Shown here one piece after another: positions 33,777-42,753 of a stretch of 64,000 nucleotides of DNA. Positions within the stretch are counted from its first letter, which is position 1; every line of letters starts with the position of its first letter. Source of the DNA: Rhizobium hidalgonense (GTDB lineage: Bacteria; Pseudomonadota; Alphaproteobacteria; Rhizobiales; Rhizobiaceae); contig NZ_LODW01000062.1 of NCBI RefSeq assembly GCF_002914525.1, forward strand, positions 1 through 64,000, in the 5' to 3' direction. A program made the translations under genes and the position numbers. Under the pieces are notes generated by a model. That model did not search any database and had not been told where the DNA came from. It worked only from the letters and a program-made list of their open reading frames with translations.

Positions 33777-34376
33777 TCAGATCAAGCCGGCCAGGATGCC
33801 GACGCCCGATATGGCGGCGATGCCGCCGGCCGCGCGCGTCACGAAGGCGCCCCGACGTTCACCGGCGCGGCCGACGAAGTAACCAAGAGCAAGGCCCGTG
33901 AGGTGCAGCAGCGCGGTCGCGATCATGAAACCGGCAGCATAGGCGGCACCGGCAGCGTTATCCGGCATTTCGGCGCCGTGTGCGTGACCGTGGAAGATCG
34001 CAAAGAGCCCGACAATGCCGAGCGCTGCAGCGAGCGGCGCCTTGACATCAAGCGCAACGATGGCGCCGAGGACGACGACGGAAAGCGCGATGCCCAATTC
34101 AACGAAGGGAACATTGATACCGGCGGCGCCGAGGGCGCCACCGAGCGCCATGACGAGAACGAAGGTCGTCGGCACGAGCCAGGTGGCGCGGCCGCCGAGC
34201 TGGAATGCAAAAACGCCGACCATTACCATGGCGAGGACATGATCGAGGCCCGACATCGGATGGGCAAAGCCATGGCTGAAACCAGCAGCATCGCCTATCG
34301 CGGGATGGGCGGAGGCAACGGCTGGAAGCGCTGCGCCGGCGAAAGCCAGCAGGCCGCTCTTGAGTGCTGATTTCAT
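33777..34376 (-). CDS. HupE/UreJ-family membrane protein
   Basis: This 199-residue protein has a cleavable or anchoring N-terminal segment and about six membrane helices. The family signature HPAIGDAAGFSHGFAHPMSGLDHVLAMV begins at residue 24 and carries histidines and an aspartate for metal. A second histidine cluster is FAIFHGHAHGAEMP. HupE and UreJ are nickel (possibly cobalt) importers. No hydrogenase or urease gene is nearby. A promoter with good spacing lies upstream at 34449-34477. Confidence 0.88.
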   Translation of the reverse strand: MKSALKSGLLAFAGAALPAVASAHPAIGDAAGFSHGFAHPMSGLDHVLAMVMVGVFAFQLGGRATWLVPTTFVLVMALGGALGAAGINVPFVELGIALSVVVLGAIVALDVKAPLAAALGIVGLFAIFHGHAHGAEMPDNAAGAAYAAGFMIATALLHLTGLALGYFVGRAGERRGAFVTRAAGGIAAISGVGILAGLI

Positions 34377-34686
34377 TGCTCATTCACCTCGCGAGTTTCG
34401 AGTATCCTGCGGCCGCTGAACAAAGGCATGGGTCCAGGCGCGGGCATCAAGCTAGTTCAAAGCGTTTGCGCCGTCAACGCTGTATTCAGAGCAAATGCCA
34501 AGCCAATTCAAGTGCTTATCTAGTAGGCAGATGCCGCTTTCGACAGCGCCGCAGCAGCGAAGGTCGACGCGGAGAAGCGCCGGCTTGTTTCGAATTCTTC
34601 CTTTCGTGAACTGGAAAGGCTCCCGCACAGAGGCTATCAATCGTCCCACCGAGATGGCGCAAACTGCCGCGATGGAGGAGATGCCG
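34377..34686. other. divergent intergenic region between hupE-like and dehydrogenase genes
   Basis: These 310 bp hold the hupE-like promoter and the start region of the dehydrogenase. I looked for a cobalamin or nickel riboswitch and found none; the hupE leader of about 65 bases is too short for one. An in-frame extension of the dehydrogenase into this region looks non-coding. Confidence 0.45.
34449..34477 (-). promoter_or_regulatory. candidate promoter of the HupE/UreJ gene
   Basis: On the minus strand, TTGACG (34472-34477) and TAGCTT (34449-34454) are separated by 17 bp, fitting a housekeeping sigma factor. The predicted start of transcription is about 65 bp before the ATG. Confidence 0.45.
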
Positions 34687-35718
34687 ATGACAAACACCGA
34701 CCGGCCGCTGGCGATCAGCGCGCCTGAGCCGCGCACGCTCGATCTGATCTTCACCGAAAAGGCGCGCGCCGAACTGCATGCCAAATACGAGATCGTCGAA
34801 GCCGATCCGGAAAATATCGCCGGCCTTGGTGACGAGATCCTCGGCAGGGCGCGTTACATCATCGGCCAGCCGCCGCTTTCGGCGGAAACGCTGGCGAGAA
34901 TGCCGGCCCTGCGCTCGATCCTCAACGTCGAAAGCAATCTTCTCAACAACATGCCCTATGAGGTGCTCTTCGAGCGCGGCATCCATGTCGTCACCACAGG
35001 CCAGGTCTTTGCCGAGCCGGTCGCCGAAATCGGTCTCGGCTTCGCGATCGCCTTGGCGCGCGGCATCGTCGACGCGGATGGCGCGTTCCGCGAGGGCAAC
35101 GAACTCTGGGGCGGGGAAGGCAATGCAAATGCGCGGCTGATCGCCGGCTCCGAGATCGGCATCGTCGGCTTCGGCGATCTCGGCAAAGCGCTGCGCCGGC
35201 TGCTCTCCGGCTTCAAGGCCCGCGTCAGAGTGTTCGATCCCTGGCTGCCCCGCTCGATCCTCGAGGAAAACGGCGTCGAACCCGCAAGCCTGGAGGATGT
35301 GCTGACGAAGAGCGACTTCGTCTTCGTCGTCGCGGCCGTCACCAGCGAAAACAAGGGGTTTCTCGGCAGAGAGGCCTTCGCCAGCATGCGTAGAGGCGCG
35401 GCCTTCATCCTGCTCAGCCGCGCCGATGTCGTCGATTTCAAAGCGCTGATGGCGGCCGTCTCGTCAGGCCATATCGTTGCAGCAAGCGACGTCTATCCGC
35501 AAGAACCGCTGCCGCCCGACCATCCGGTGCGGAACCTCAAAGGCTTCATCCGCTCGGCCCACCGCGCCGGCGCGCTCGACAGCGCCTTCAAGAAGATGGG
35601 CGACATGGTGCTCGAGGACATGGACCTGATGGATCGCGTCCTGCCGCCGATGCGCTGCAAGCGGGCGGAGCGCGAAACGGTTTCGCGCATGCGCTCCAAA
35701 CCGGTCGCGGTCAATTGA
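34687..35718 (+). CDS. D-isomer-specific 2-hydroxyacid dehydrogenase family protein
   Basis: This 343-residue NAD(P)-dependent enzyme reduces or oxidises a 2-oxo/2-hydroxy acid. The catalytic domain is split around a Rossmann domain with GSEIGIVGFGDLGKALRRL near residue 150. The expected catalytic set is an Arg in the segment AFILLSRADVVDF (Arg present), a Glu in VYPQEPLPPDHP and a His in IRSAHRAGALD. GGAGGAG at 34674-34680 supports the ATG at 34687, six bases on. The substrate is unknown; neighbours give no clear hint. Confidence 0.88.
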   Translation: MTNTDRPLAISAPEPRTLDLIFTEKARAELHAKYEIVEADPENIAGLGDEILGRARYIIGQPPLSAETLARMPALRSILNVESNLLNNMPYEVLFERGIHVVTTGQVFAEPVAEIGLGFAIALARGIVDADGAFREGNELWGGEGNANARLIAGSEIGIVGFGDLGKALRRLLSGFKARVRVFDPWLPRSILEENGVEPASLEDVLTKSDFVFVVAAVTSENKGFLGREAFASMRRGAAFILLSRADVVDFKALMAAVSSGHIVAASDVYPQEPLPPDHPVRNLKGFIRSAHRAGALDSAFKKMGDMVLEDMDLMDRVLPPMRCKRAERETVSRMRSKPVAVN

Positions 35719-35831
35719 CTTCGAGTCGATCCGGAAGGCCGATGATGGATGAGCGACCGCGACGACGTTCGGTATGACCCGTTGCCGGGGTTCCCGCACG
35801 CTCCACTTTGTGGCGCGCTGCTCACACACAA

Positions 35832-36209
35832 TCAGCTCGTATGTCGGCTGGTCACTCTGACGTAATAGCCGTCAGGATCGATGAGGCGAAAGTCACGAAG
35901 TCCCCAAGGCTGCAAGGCAAGATCGGTGAGTGGCCAGCCGCTCTCTTTCGCCTTGCGATAGGCACCCTCAATGTCGGTGACGCTTAAAACGATCTCGACA
36001 CCAAGACCAACTTTCTCGCCGGTTTCGATCCGCAACGGATGATCGCTCGAAAGGGCGCTTCGCCTATTGATCGCGATGACTGCGTCATCGTTCGTCAGCA
36101 AAGTATAGTCCGCGTTTGTCGGGCCTTGGATTTCAAAGCCCAGAATCCGCCGATAGAAACTGAGCGATTGCTCCGGCGCTTCGACAAATAGCTCCAATCT
36201 CAATTGCAA
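35832..36209 (-). CDS. VOC-family protein (glyoxalase/bleomycin-resistance fold)
   Basis: This protein of about 125 residues begins LQLRLELFVEAPEQSLSFYR and ends RLIDPDGYYVRVTSRHTS. The VOC fold is clear. The start is uncertain: I suggest the TTG at 36209, preceded by a GAGGG, because further upstream the frame runs antisense to nothing but across the end of the Tim44-like gene and loses similarity. The first metal ligand is not a histidine, so it may be a binding or resistance protein rather than an enzyme. Confidence 0.7.
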   Translation of the reverse strand: MQLRLELFVEAPEQSLSFYRRILGFEIQGPTNADYTLLTNDDAVIAINRRSALSSDHPLRIETGEKVGLGVEIVLSVTDIEGAYRKAKESGWPLTDLALQPWGLRDFRLIDPDGYYVRVTSRHTS

Positions 36210-36234
36210 CGGATTGCCCTCGGACCGCGCCACC

Positions 36235-37242
36235 TCAGGCGGCGCGCTGCTCACTTCCCTGGATCGCGGCGAGCTTCCAGTCGGCGCCGGGTTTGCGTAC
36301 GAAGGTCCAGACCTCGATGCTTTCGCTCGGGCGGCGAGCGTCGCCAGAAACGACGCGGCCGCTGTCGCGTTCGACCATGGCATCGATCGAGGAGTAACGC
36401 ATGGCGAGCGTCGCATATTCCTGACCGTCTTCGCGCCAGGCCTCGGCAATGTCGCCCTGTAGCAGCTTGACATCGGAGACGCGGTTGCGCACGCCGTTGG
36501 TGGCGTTTTCGCCGAGTTCCTCGGCCAGATAGGACATCGCTTCGGGCGTCGTCAGCCGGCGCAACGTGGCGTAATCCTCGGCACCGTAAGCGGTCTGAAC
36601 GTCGGTCAGCAATTCCTCGAACTGATCGAGATCGGCCTGCGCCAGCCCGATCTCGTCGCTCGGTCGGTTGCCGCGCGAGGACCACCCTGAACCGGCACCC
36701 GAACCGATCGCCGGTATATGGAACGACGAATGGTTGGCCGGCGACATATTATAGGACCGGCTGAAGGAACCGCTTTGGCCACCAGCGCCGTAGGAAGGCT
36801 GGCGGCGGTTGGCGAAATAACGCATGGCGAGCATGGCGGCACCGCCGATCAGCGCGATCTGCAGCAGCATGCCGAGGAAGCCGAAGCCGCCGCCGAAACC
36901 GTGACCGAGCAGCATGCCGAGGAGGCCGCCGGCAATCAGGCCGCCGATCATCGAACGGCCGAATCCGCCGAAGAGACCGGGGCGCTGGGCGCCGAAGGGC
37001 TGCTGTGCTGTGGCGGGTGCCGTGGTCTGCGGGCGCGGCGTCATCGACCGTTCGATCGGCGCGGCGGGCGCAGGCGCAGTTGAGGTGACAGGCGGAGCCT
37101 GGAAGGTGCGGGTACCGCGGCTTCCGAAGCCGCCGCTGCCGGCCCGGCGTGCTTCTGCATCGCCAAGGGAGGCAAAAACTGTAGCGCTCGTCAGAACGGC
37201 AATGGCCGCGAACTTGGCAAAACGCGAAATGGCACTCGGCAT
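36235..37242 (-). CDS. Tim44-like domain protein
   Basis: This 335-residue protein has a signal-like N-terminus (FAKFAAIAVLTSATVFASLG), a proline- and threonine-rich spacer (about 40-85), then a glycine-rich hydrophobic segment (LIAGGLLGMLLGHGFGGGFG) and a second helix. The C-terminal 140 residues form the Tim44-like NTF2-fold (DLDQFEELLTDVQTAYGAED). Proteins of this type are common in alphaproteobacteria; the function is poorly known and may concern membrane protein handling. AGGAG precedes the ATG at 37242, which is preferred to 37269. Confidence 0.87.
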   Translation of the reverse strand: MPSAISRFAKFAAIAVLTSATVFASLGDAEARRAGSGGFGSRGTRTFQAPPVTSTAPAPAAPIERSMTPRPQTTAPATAQQPFGAQRPGLFGGFGRSMIGGLIAGGLLGMLLGHGFGGGFGFLGMLLQIALIGGAAMLAMRYFANRRQPSYGAGGQSGSFSRSYNMSPANHSSFHIPAIGSGAGSGWSSRGNRPSDEIGLAQADLDQFEELLTDVQTAYGAEDYATLRRLTTPEAMSYLAEELGENATNGVRNRVSDVKLLQGDIAEAWREDGQEYATLAMRYSSIDAMVERDSGRVVSGDARRPSESIEVWTFVRKPGADWKLAAIQGSEQRAA

Positions 37243-37339
37243 TCCTGGTCTCCTGTCATGCGCAATCACGGCATGTCGGGAAAGAATATAGGGACTCTTT
37301 CTCAGGTTTGAAGTTCTTCGGCTGCATTACTGCCGCACG

Positions 37340-37798
37340 CTACTGACAGACGTCGACCCAGCTGGCGCCGGTCAGCTCCGCCAGCCGTCCGGTTTCGATG
37401 CGGATCGCCGAATTCGTCGAGCCGGCGGCCGGCACGACTTCATCGAAGCGTTTCAGCGAGATATCGCAATAGATGGGCAGCGGCGAGGGAAGGCCGAAGG
37501 GGCAGACGCCGCCGACCGGGTGGCTGGTGACAGTCACGACCTCCTCGGCGTCGAGCATGCGCCCCTTGGCGCCGAACGTGTCCTTGAACTTGCGATTGTC
37601 GAGCCTTGCCGTGCCGCCGGCAACGACCAGCATCATCTTTTCGCCGACCCGCAGGCAGATCGTCTTGGCAATCTGGGCCGGCTCGACGCCGTGGGCCTCG
37701 GCCGCAAGCGCCACCGTCGAGGAGCTCTCGGCGGTTTCGATGATGTCGATATCGGGTGCGTGCGCACGCAGGAAAGCGCGGACGGATGCAAGGCTCAT
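37340..37798 (-). CDS. YbaK/EbsC-type aminoacyl-tRNA deacylase
   Basis: This 152-residue single-domain protein of the YbaK/ProX superfamily hydrolyses mischarged tRNAs. Recognisable parts are ESSSTVALAAEAHGVEPAQI, the lysine-containing AKTICLRVGEKMMLVV, LDNRKFKDTFGAKGRMLDAE and the loop HPVGGVCPFGLPSPLPIYCD. The catalytic lysine (AKT) is present. It is monocistronic, with a dispersed repeat just upstream. Confidence 0.9.
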   Translation of the reverse strand: MSLASVRAFLRAHAPDIDIIETAESSSTVALAAEAHGVEPAQIAKTICLRVGEKMMLVVAGGTARLDNRKFKDTFGAKGRMLDAEEVVTVTSHPVGGVCPFGLPSPLPIYCDISLKRFDEVVPAAGSTNSAIRIETGRLAELTGASWVDVCQ

Positions 37799-37808
37799 GG
37801 CTGCATGC

Positions 37809-37857
37809 TAGCGCATCGGCCCGGAAATCGGAACCGATTTTCCGAAAGCAGGATGCG
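37809..37857. repeat. short dispersed Rhizobium palindromic repeat
   Basis: Two nested inverted repeats are present: CGCATC/GATGCG on the outside and CGGAAATCGG with CCGATTTTCCG inside. The sequence resembles a hairpin element I recognise as frequent in Rhizobium intergenic regions. It differs from the repeat at 15168-15221. Confidence 0.6.
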
Positions 37858-37995
37858 AGGGGCGAAACTGTTGCAACGTCGGTTGCGCGCCTCGAAAGAC
37901 GTGCTGCGCTGCAGGATGACAAGCGCAATTTGAAGCGTAAAAGCCACTCCCGAAAACCGTCGCTTGCAAGTCTGACAGACATCGTCATAATAATT

Positions 37996-38011
37996 TTGCA
38001 CACGTGCTCAA
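37996..38011. promoter_or_regulatory. possible LacI-type operator of the ABC-GDPD operon
   Basis: TTGCACACGTGCTCAA is palindromic at 12 of 16 positions around CACGTG. It lies 135 bp upstream of the binding-protein start, and the operon encodes its own LacI regulator. The match is suggestive only. Confidence 0.3.
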
Positions 38012-38145
38012 TTTTGTCATTCGGCCGTTACATCAAACCCCTAGAGCGGACATCGTCACGTTTTCGTGGGGTTTCGGAGCGGCCATCATCAGCAGTGCTG
38101 ACCCGCCAAGAGGCTTCACGCTGCTCTTCTAGGGAGACGAAGAAG

Positions 38146-39492
38146 ATGACCATTTTGCCGACACTGAAATCCCTCGCCATCGCAGCCGCCATCCTGGCTT
38201 CGAGCTCTGCAATTGCGCTTGCCAAGGACGTTCACATCAGCGTCTGGGCCGGCGGCACCGGCCCCAACGACGTCTATCGCCTCGACGCCATCGAGATCGC
38301 AGCCCAGCAGCTGCAGCGCCAGGCCGCGCTGAAGGGTGAAGATCTGAAGATTACCGTCGAGAAGAAGCCCTATTCCGCCTGGGAGGACTTCAAGCAGGCG
38401 CTGACCCTTGCGGCGGAAGCCAAGACCGCCCCGAACATCGTCGTCAGCGGCCACGAAGACATCGCACCATGGTCCCAGGCCGGTCTCATCGTTCCGATTG
38501 AGGATTATGTCGATCTCGACTCCTGGCCGCTCAATGGCATCTACGAGAACCTGCTGCAGATCGCCTCCTATAATGGCACCGTCTACGGCATTCCGCAGGA
38601 TGCCGAATCCCGGCCGATGTTCTTCTGGAAGCCTTATATGAAGGCGATCGGCTATAGCGACGCCGATCTGGATGCGCTGCCGCAGAGTGTTCAGGACGGC
38701 AAGTACACCATGAAGAACCTGCTCGACGACGCCAAGAAGATGCAGGACAAGGGCCTCGTCCAGCCCGGCTACGGCTTCTATCCTCGCACCAGCAATGGCC
38801 CTGACTACTGGCAGTTCTATACCAGCTTCGGCGGCACGATGGAGGAAAACGGCAAGCTCGTTTTCGACAAGGCGGCGATGACCCGCACCTATCAGTTCTT
38901 CGCTGACGCCGTTAAGGCGGGCGTCACCAAGAAGAACCACATCGGCATGCCGGGCGACCAGTGGTGGAAGGAAGTCGCCACCGGCAAGGCCGGCATCTGG
39001 GACGCAGGCACCTGGCACTATGCCCGCCTCGTCAACCAGGAAGGCCTGAAGGACTTTTTCGGCAACGTGATCTTCACGCTGATCCCCGCCGGTGAAGGCG
39101 GCAAGGCCAACACGCTGACCCACCCGCTGGTCTATCTGCTGACCGCAGGTCACGACAAGGAAGATACCGAGATCGCCGCCCAGCTGGTCACCATCGCCTC
39201 CGAGCCGCGCATCAACGCGCTGCATGCGGTCAAATCAGCCCATCTCGGCATTTCCGAGGCGGAATCGGAAGTCGATTTCTACTCGGCCGACCGCTGGACC
39301 CGCGAAGCCACCGAGCGCCTGCTGCCGCATGCCAATGCGATGCCGAACAATTCCGATTTCGGCAAATATTGGAACATCATGTGGAAGAACCTCGAAGCAT
39401 CCTGGACCGGCGCCAAGACCGTCGACGCCGCGGTCAGTGATGCCGAGAGCGAGCTGAAGAGCACGCTCGGCGACAAGATCGTCATCCGCTGA
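38146..39492 (+). CDS. CUT1-type ABC transporter substrate-binding protein
   Basis: This 448-residue periplasmic binding protein has a signal peptide of about 25 residues ending at AIALAKDV. VHISVWAGGTGPNDVYRLDAI starts the mature protein; family features include DYWQFYTSFGGTMEENGKL and WWKEVATGKAGIWDAGTWHY. The upstream frame is open but AGGGAG at 38131 fixes the ATG at 38146. Downstream genes encode a glycerophosphodiesterase and an inositol-phosphatase-like enzyme, so I infer a phosphodiester or polyol ligand. It is not UgpB by sequence impression. Confidence 0.9.
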   Translation: MTILPTLKSLAIAAAILASSSAIALAKDVHISVWAGGTGPNDVYRLDAIEIAAQQLQRQAALKGEDLKITVEKKPYSAWEDFKQALTLAAEAKTAPNIVVSGHEDIAPWSQAGLIVPIEDYVDLDSWPLNGIYENLLQIASYNGTVYGIPQDAESRPMFFWKPYMKAIGYSDADLDALPQSVQDGKYTMKNLLDDAKKMQDKGLVQPGYGFYPRTSNGPDYWQFYTSFGGTMEENGKLVFDKAAMTRTYQFFADAVKAGVTKKNHIGMPGDQWWKEVATGKAGIWDAGTWHYARLVNQEGLKDFFGNVIFTLIPAGEGGKANTLTHPLVYLLTAGHDKEDTEIAAQLVTIASEPRINALHAVKSAHLGISEAESEVDFYSADRWTREATERLLPHANAMPNNSDFGKYWNIMWKNLEASWTGAKTVDAAVSDAESELKSTLGDKIVIR

Positions 39493-39501
39493 AGCATTCC
39501 G

Positions 39502-39528
39502 CCGGGCGGCGGCACTCCCGCCGCCCGG
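39502..39528 (+). terminator. stem-loop between the binding-protein gene and the permeases
   Basis: A perfect 11-bp GC stem (39502-39512 with 39518-39528) has a 5-base loop and no T tract. It probably stabilises the binding-protein message within the operon. Confidence 0.55.
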
Positions 39529-39551
39529 TCGGGTCCGCGAGGAGGCCTTCC

Positions 39552-40853
39552 ATGAAATCGTCCAGAACGCTCGGACTGGTGATGATCGCGCCCGCGGCGA
39601 TCATGATAGTCCTGTTCTTCCTGATGCCGGTGGTTTTGACGGCGGTTTTCTCGATGACCAACATGACGACGGCGACCGGCATATCGGGAGGCGTCTACCA
39701 GATCGCGCCCAGCTCGCTGATCGCGCTGAAATCGGCGTTGCCCGAGATTGCCACCGAGATGGCCGAACCGCGCTACACCATCGACGAGGCGGGCCTCACG
39801 GCCGTCGAGGACCTCGGCATGGCGCCGGGGATTGTTGCGGAATTGCGCGCCAAACATATAGGCGAGGTCTTCCCGGCGCGCCGCGACGTCGAGCGCATGA
39901 TCAAGGATCTCACTGAGCGACCTTCGACACGCGAGGTCAAGCAGATCTCCGAACAGTTCAACCGCTCTGTCCTCAATACCCGTTTCGACAGCAAGCAACA
40001 GCTGTTTTCGGCGCTGGACAGCCTGGGTTTCAAGCTGACGCCGGAGCAGAAGGAAACCGTCGCCAAGACCACCTATACCGGCTGGACCTGGACGACCGAC
40101 AATTTTTCACGCATGGCCACCTCGCCCGACATGGCGCGTGTGCTGTTCAACACCGTGCTCTATGTCGCGCTGGTGCTGATGCTCTTCAACGTCGGTTATG
40201 CGCTGCTGCTCGCCATCTGGACGCATTACATGCCGCCGACGTCTGCCTCGATCTTTCGTGGCATCTGGCTCCTGCCGCGCATCACGCCCGTCGTCATCTA
40301 CGTCATGCTGTGGAAGTGGCTCGCCTGGGACAGCGGCTTCATCTCTGTCCTGATGGGCAAATTCGGCTACCCTCCGAAGAACTACCTGCTCGATACCGCC
40401 TATCATGCCTGGTTCTTCGTCGTGCTGATCAACGGCTTCATCGGCGCCTCGATGGGCATGCTGGTGTTCTCCTCGGCGATGAAGGCCATTCCGAAGAGCC
40501 AGTTCTATGCGAGTGAGGTCGACGGCGCCTCGCGCTGGCAGCAGATCCGCTACATTATCCTGCCGCAGATGCGCTGGCCGATCCTCTTCGTCACCTGCTA
40601 TCAGACGCTGTCGCTGCTCGCCTCCTTCAATGAAATCCTGCTCGCCACCAATGGCGGGCCGGGCAATGCGACCGAGGTCTGGGCGCTGTCCGCCTATCAC
40701 ACCGCGCTCAGGAACTACGCCGGCAATCTCGAATATGGGTTGGGTGCCGCCATGGCGCTGGTGCTCGTCGTCATCGGCGTCACGCTGTCGCTTCTCTATC
40801 TGCGCGTCTTCAACTACGGCACGCTTGTCGCCAAGCCCCTGATCGAGGATTGA
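39552..40853 (+). CDS. CUT1-type ABC transporter permease with a large periplasmic insertion
   Basis: At 433 residues this permease is about 140 longer than usual. The extra sequence lies between helix 1 (about 8-36) and helix 2 (about 200) and is hydrophilic, rich in charged residues (VEDLGMAPGIVAELRAKHIG, REVKQISEQFNRSV). It recalls the P2 loop of MalF that touches the binding protein. The EAA loop is AIPKSQFYASEVDGASRWQQ followed by IRYIILPQMRWPIL. It is transcribed with a normal-length second permease. Confidence 0.9.
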   Translation: MKSSRTLGLVMIAPAAIMIVLFFLMPVVLTAVFSMTNMTTATGISGGVYQIAPSSLIALKSALPEIATEMAEPRYTIDEAGLTAVEDLGMAPGIVAELRAKHIGEVFPARRDVERMIKDLTERPSTREVKQISEQFNRSVLNTRFDSKQQLFSALDSLGFKLTPEQKETVAKTTYTGWTWTTDNFSRMATSPDMARVLFNTVLYVALVLMLFNVGYALLLAIWTHYMPPTSASIFRGIWLLPRITPVVIYVMLWKWLAWDSGFISVLMGKFGYPPKNYLLDTAYHAWFFVVLINGFIGASMGMLVFSSAMKAIPKSQFYASEVDGASRWQQIRYIILPQMRWPILFVTCYQTLSLLASFNEILLATNGGPGNATEVWALSAYHTALRNYAGNLEYGLGAAMALVLVVIGVTLSLLYLRVFNYGTLVAKPLIED

Positions 40854-40855
40854 CC

Positions 40856-41698
40856 ATGGTCGAACGCTCGCAGCCCTCGGCAAATTACCGCAGCTGGCCT
40901 GTTATAACGGCGCTGACCATCGTCAGCCTGCCGCTGCTCTTGATGTATGTCTATCTCTTCCTCGACACCGTGACGGTAAAGCAGCCGGACGCTTTGCTGC
41001 CCTCCGGCCTGACGCTCGATCACTGGCGTTTCCTGTGGCAGACGACGCCGGGCAAGGCGAACATCTGGCAGGTGACGGTGAATACGCTGCTCTTTGCAAC
41101 CTGCACCACCAGCGTCGTGCTGATCGTCTCGTCGATGGCCGGTTACGTGCTGTCGCGGCTGAACGTGCCGGCGCGCGGCTTCTTCCTCGCCGGCGTCATG
41201 GTGCTGCACGCCTTCCCGTCGGTGACGCTGATCATCGCCATCTTCATCGTACTGCAGATGATCGGCCTCTATAATTCGCTGATCGGCGTCATCCTGGTGA
41301 AGGCGGCGATCGACCTGCCGCTCGGCATCTGGCTGATGAAGGGCTTCTACGACACCGTGCCCTGGGAAATCGAAATGGCCGGCGTCGTCGACGGCGCCTC
41401 GCGTTTTCGCGTCTGGCGCAGCCTGGTGCTACCGCAGGTCAAACCCGGCATCATGGCGCTCGGCCTGTTCTCCTTCCTCGCCGGCTGGGGCGAGTTCATC
41501 CTGCCGCAGGTGCTGGCGCCGGGCAATCAGGTACAGGTCCTGTCGGTCTATCTCGCCGGCTTCCTCGCCGACGACAACAATTACGATTTCAATATGTTCA
41601 AGGCGGTCGGCCTCTTCTATCTCATTCCGGTGCTGATCGCTTACGCGCTCTTCAACAAATATCTCATGAACATCTATGGCGGCGGGAGCAAAGGCTGA
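40856..41698 (+). CDS. CUT1-type ABC transporter permease
   Basis: This 280-residue second permease has six helices. The EAA loop is TVPWEIEMAGVVDGASRFRV, then WRSLVLPQVKPGIMALG. The ATG at 40856 lies two bases after the previous stop. Its stop overlaps the ATPase start as TGATG, so translation is coupled. Confidence 0.92.
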   Translation: MVERSQPSANYRSWPVITALTIVSLPLLLMYVYLFLDTVTVKQPDALLPSGLTLDHWRFLWQTTPGKANIWQVTVNTLLFATCTTSVVLIVSSMAGYVLSRLNVPARGFFLAGVMVLHAFPSVTLIIAIFIVLQMIGLYNSLIGVILVKAAIDLPLGIWLMKGFYDTVPWEIEMAGVVDGASRFRVWRSLVLPQVKPGIMALGLFSFLAGWGEFILPQVLAPGNQVQVLSVYLAGFLADDNNYDFNMFKAVGLFYLIPVLIAYALFNKYLMNIYGGGSKG

Positions 41699-42753
41699 TG
41701 CGCATCCTCCTCGACAATTTCTCGAAGAGCTTCGGCTCCACCAAGGTCATCGAAAATATGCAGCTCGAAGTCGGCGACGGCGAAATGCTGGCGCTGCTCG
41801 GCCCTTCCGGCTGCGGCAAATCGACGACGCTTTTTGCCGTCTGCGGCATTCACCGGCCGACCAGCGGGCGCATCTTCTTCGGCGACCGCGACGTCACGGA
41901 TCTCCCGAGCCAGGCCCGCAATGTCGGCGTCGTCTTCCAATCTTATGCGCTCTACCCGCACATGACGGTTGCCGAAAACATCAGTTTTCCTCTGAAGGTG
42001 AAGAGCATGCCTGCCGCCGACATCCGCAAGGAGGTCGAGCGCATTTCCGAGCTTGTTCATATCAGCAATCTCATGGAACGCCGTCCGGCGCAGCTTTCAG
42101 GCGGCCAGCAGCAGCGCGTGGCGCTGGCGCGAGCGCTGATCCGCAAGCCCGACGTGCTGCTGCTCGACGAACCGCTCGCCAATCTCGACGCCAAGCTGCG
42201 CCTCGAAATGCGCTCGGAAATCCGACGCCTGCAGCGCGAGACCGGCATCACCGCCATTCTCGTCACCCATGACCAGGTGGAGGCAATGAGCATGTGCGAC
42301 CGCATCGCCATCATGAAGGAAGGCGAGATCGTCCAGATCGCCACGCCGGCCGAAATGTATAATGATCCGAAGACCGCCTTCGTCGCCGGCTTCCTCGGCA
42401 ACCCGCCGATCACCTTCCTGCGCGGCGTCGTCGACAAGGGCGCCTTCGCCATCACCGAAAGCGAAATCCGCGTGCCTTTGCCAGGCTCCATTGGCGCCGC
42501 CGAGGGCACGAAGCTGATGCTCGGCGTCCGGCCGGAGCATTTTACGCCTGCGGGCGATACACCGGTGTCCGGCAAGGTCACCTTCGCCGAAACGCAGGGG
42601 CGGGAAAACCTTTACGACGTCCGCCTTGCTGGCGGCCCGCTGCTGCGCTCGATCCAGCCGGTGCGCAATGATATCCATGTCGGCGACGATGTCCGCTGGG
42701 CGATCGATAGCCGCGGCGTCTTCGTCTTCGACGAAAATGGCAGGAGGCTCTGA
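41698..42753 (+). CDS. CUT1-type ABC transporter ATP-binding protein (UgpC/MalK type)
   Basis: This 351-residue ATPase has Walker A GPSGCGKST near residue 37, signature LSGGQQQRVALARAL and Walker B LLLDEPLANLDAKLR. A MalK-like regulatory C-terminus follows (LMLGVRPEHFTPAGDTP). The stop overlaps the next ATG as TGATG. UgpC-type ATPases energise glycerol-3-phosphate and glycerophosphodiester importers, in agreement with the next gene. Confidence 0.93.
   Translation: MRILLDNFSKSFGSTKVIENMQLEVGDGEMLALLGPSGCGKSTTLFAVCGIHRPTSGRIFFGDRDVTDLPSQARNVGVVFQSYALYPHMTVAENISFPLKVKSMPAADIRKEVERISELVHISNLMERRPAQLSGGQQQRVALARALIRKPDVLLLDEPLANLDAKLRLEMRSEIRRLQRETGITAILVTHDQVEAMSMCDRIAIMKEGEIVQIATPAEMYNDPKTAFVAGFLGNPPITFLRGVVDKGAFAITESEIRVPLPGSIGAAEGTKLMLGVRPEHFTPAGDTPVSGKVTFAETQGRENLYDVRLAGGPLLRSIQPVRNDIHVGDDVRWAIDSRGVFVFDENGRRL

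Larger units (their letters stand above)
37799..38145. other. divergent intergenic region before the phosphodiester ABC operon
   Basis: These 347 bp hold a dispersed repeat (37809-37857) and the promoter region of the ABC operon. A 16-bp partial palindrome centred on CACGTG at 37996-38011 could be a LacI-type operator. No gene is supported, although a reading frame of the binding protein stays open through here. Confidence 0.45.

Noticed and set aside
34377..34500. Possible cobalamin or nickel riboswitch before the HupE/UreJ gene
   Set aside because: The predicted leader is about 65 bases and no B12-box or NiCo core is recognisable.
37756..38145. N-terminal extension of the ABC binding protein by 130 codons
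   Set aside because: The extension runs through a dispersed repeat and lacks a signal peptide. The ATG at 38146 has AGGGAG upstream and starts a proper signal sequence.
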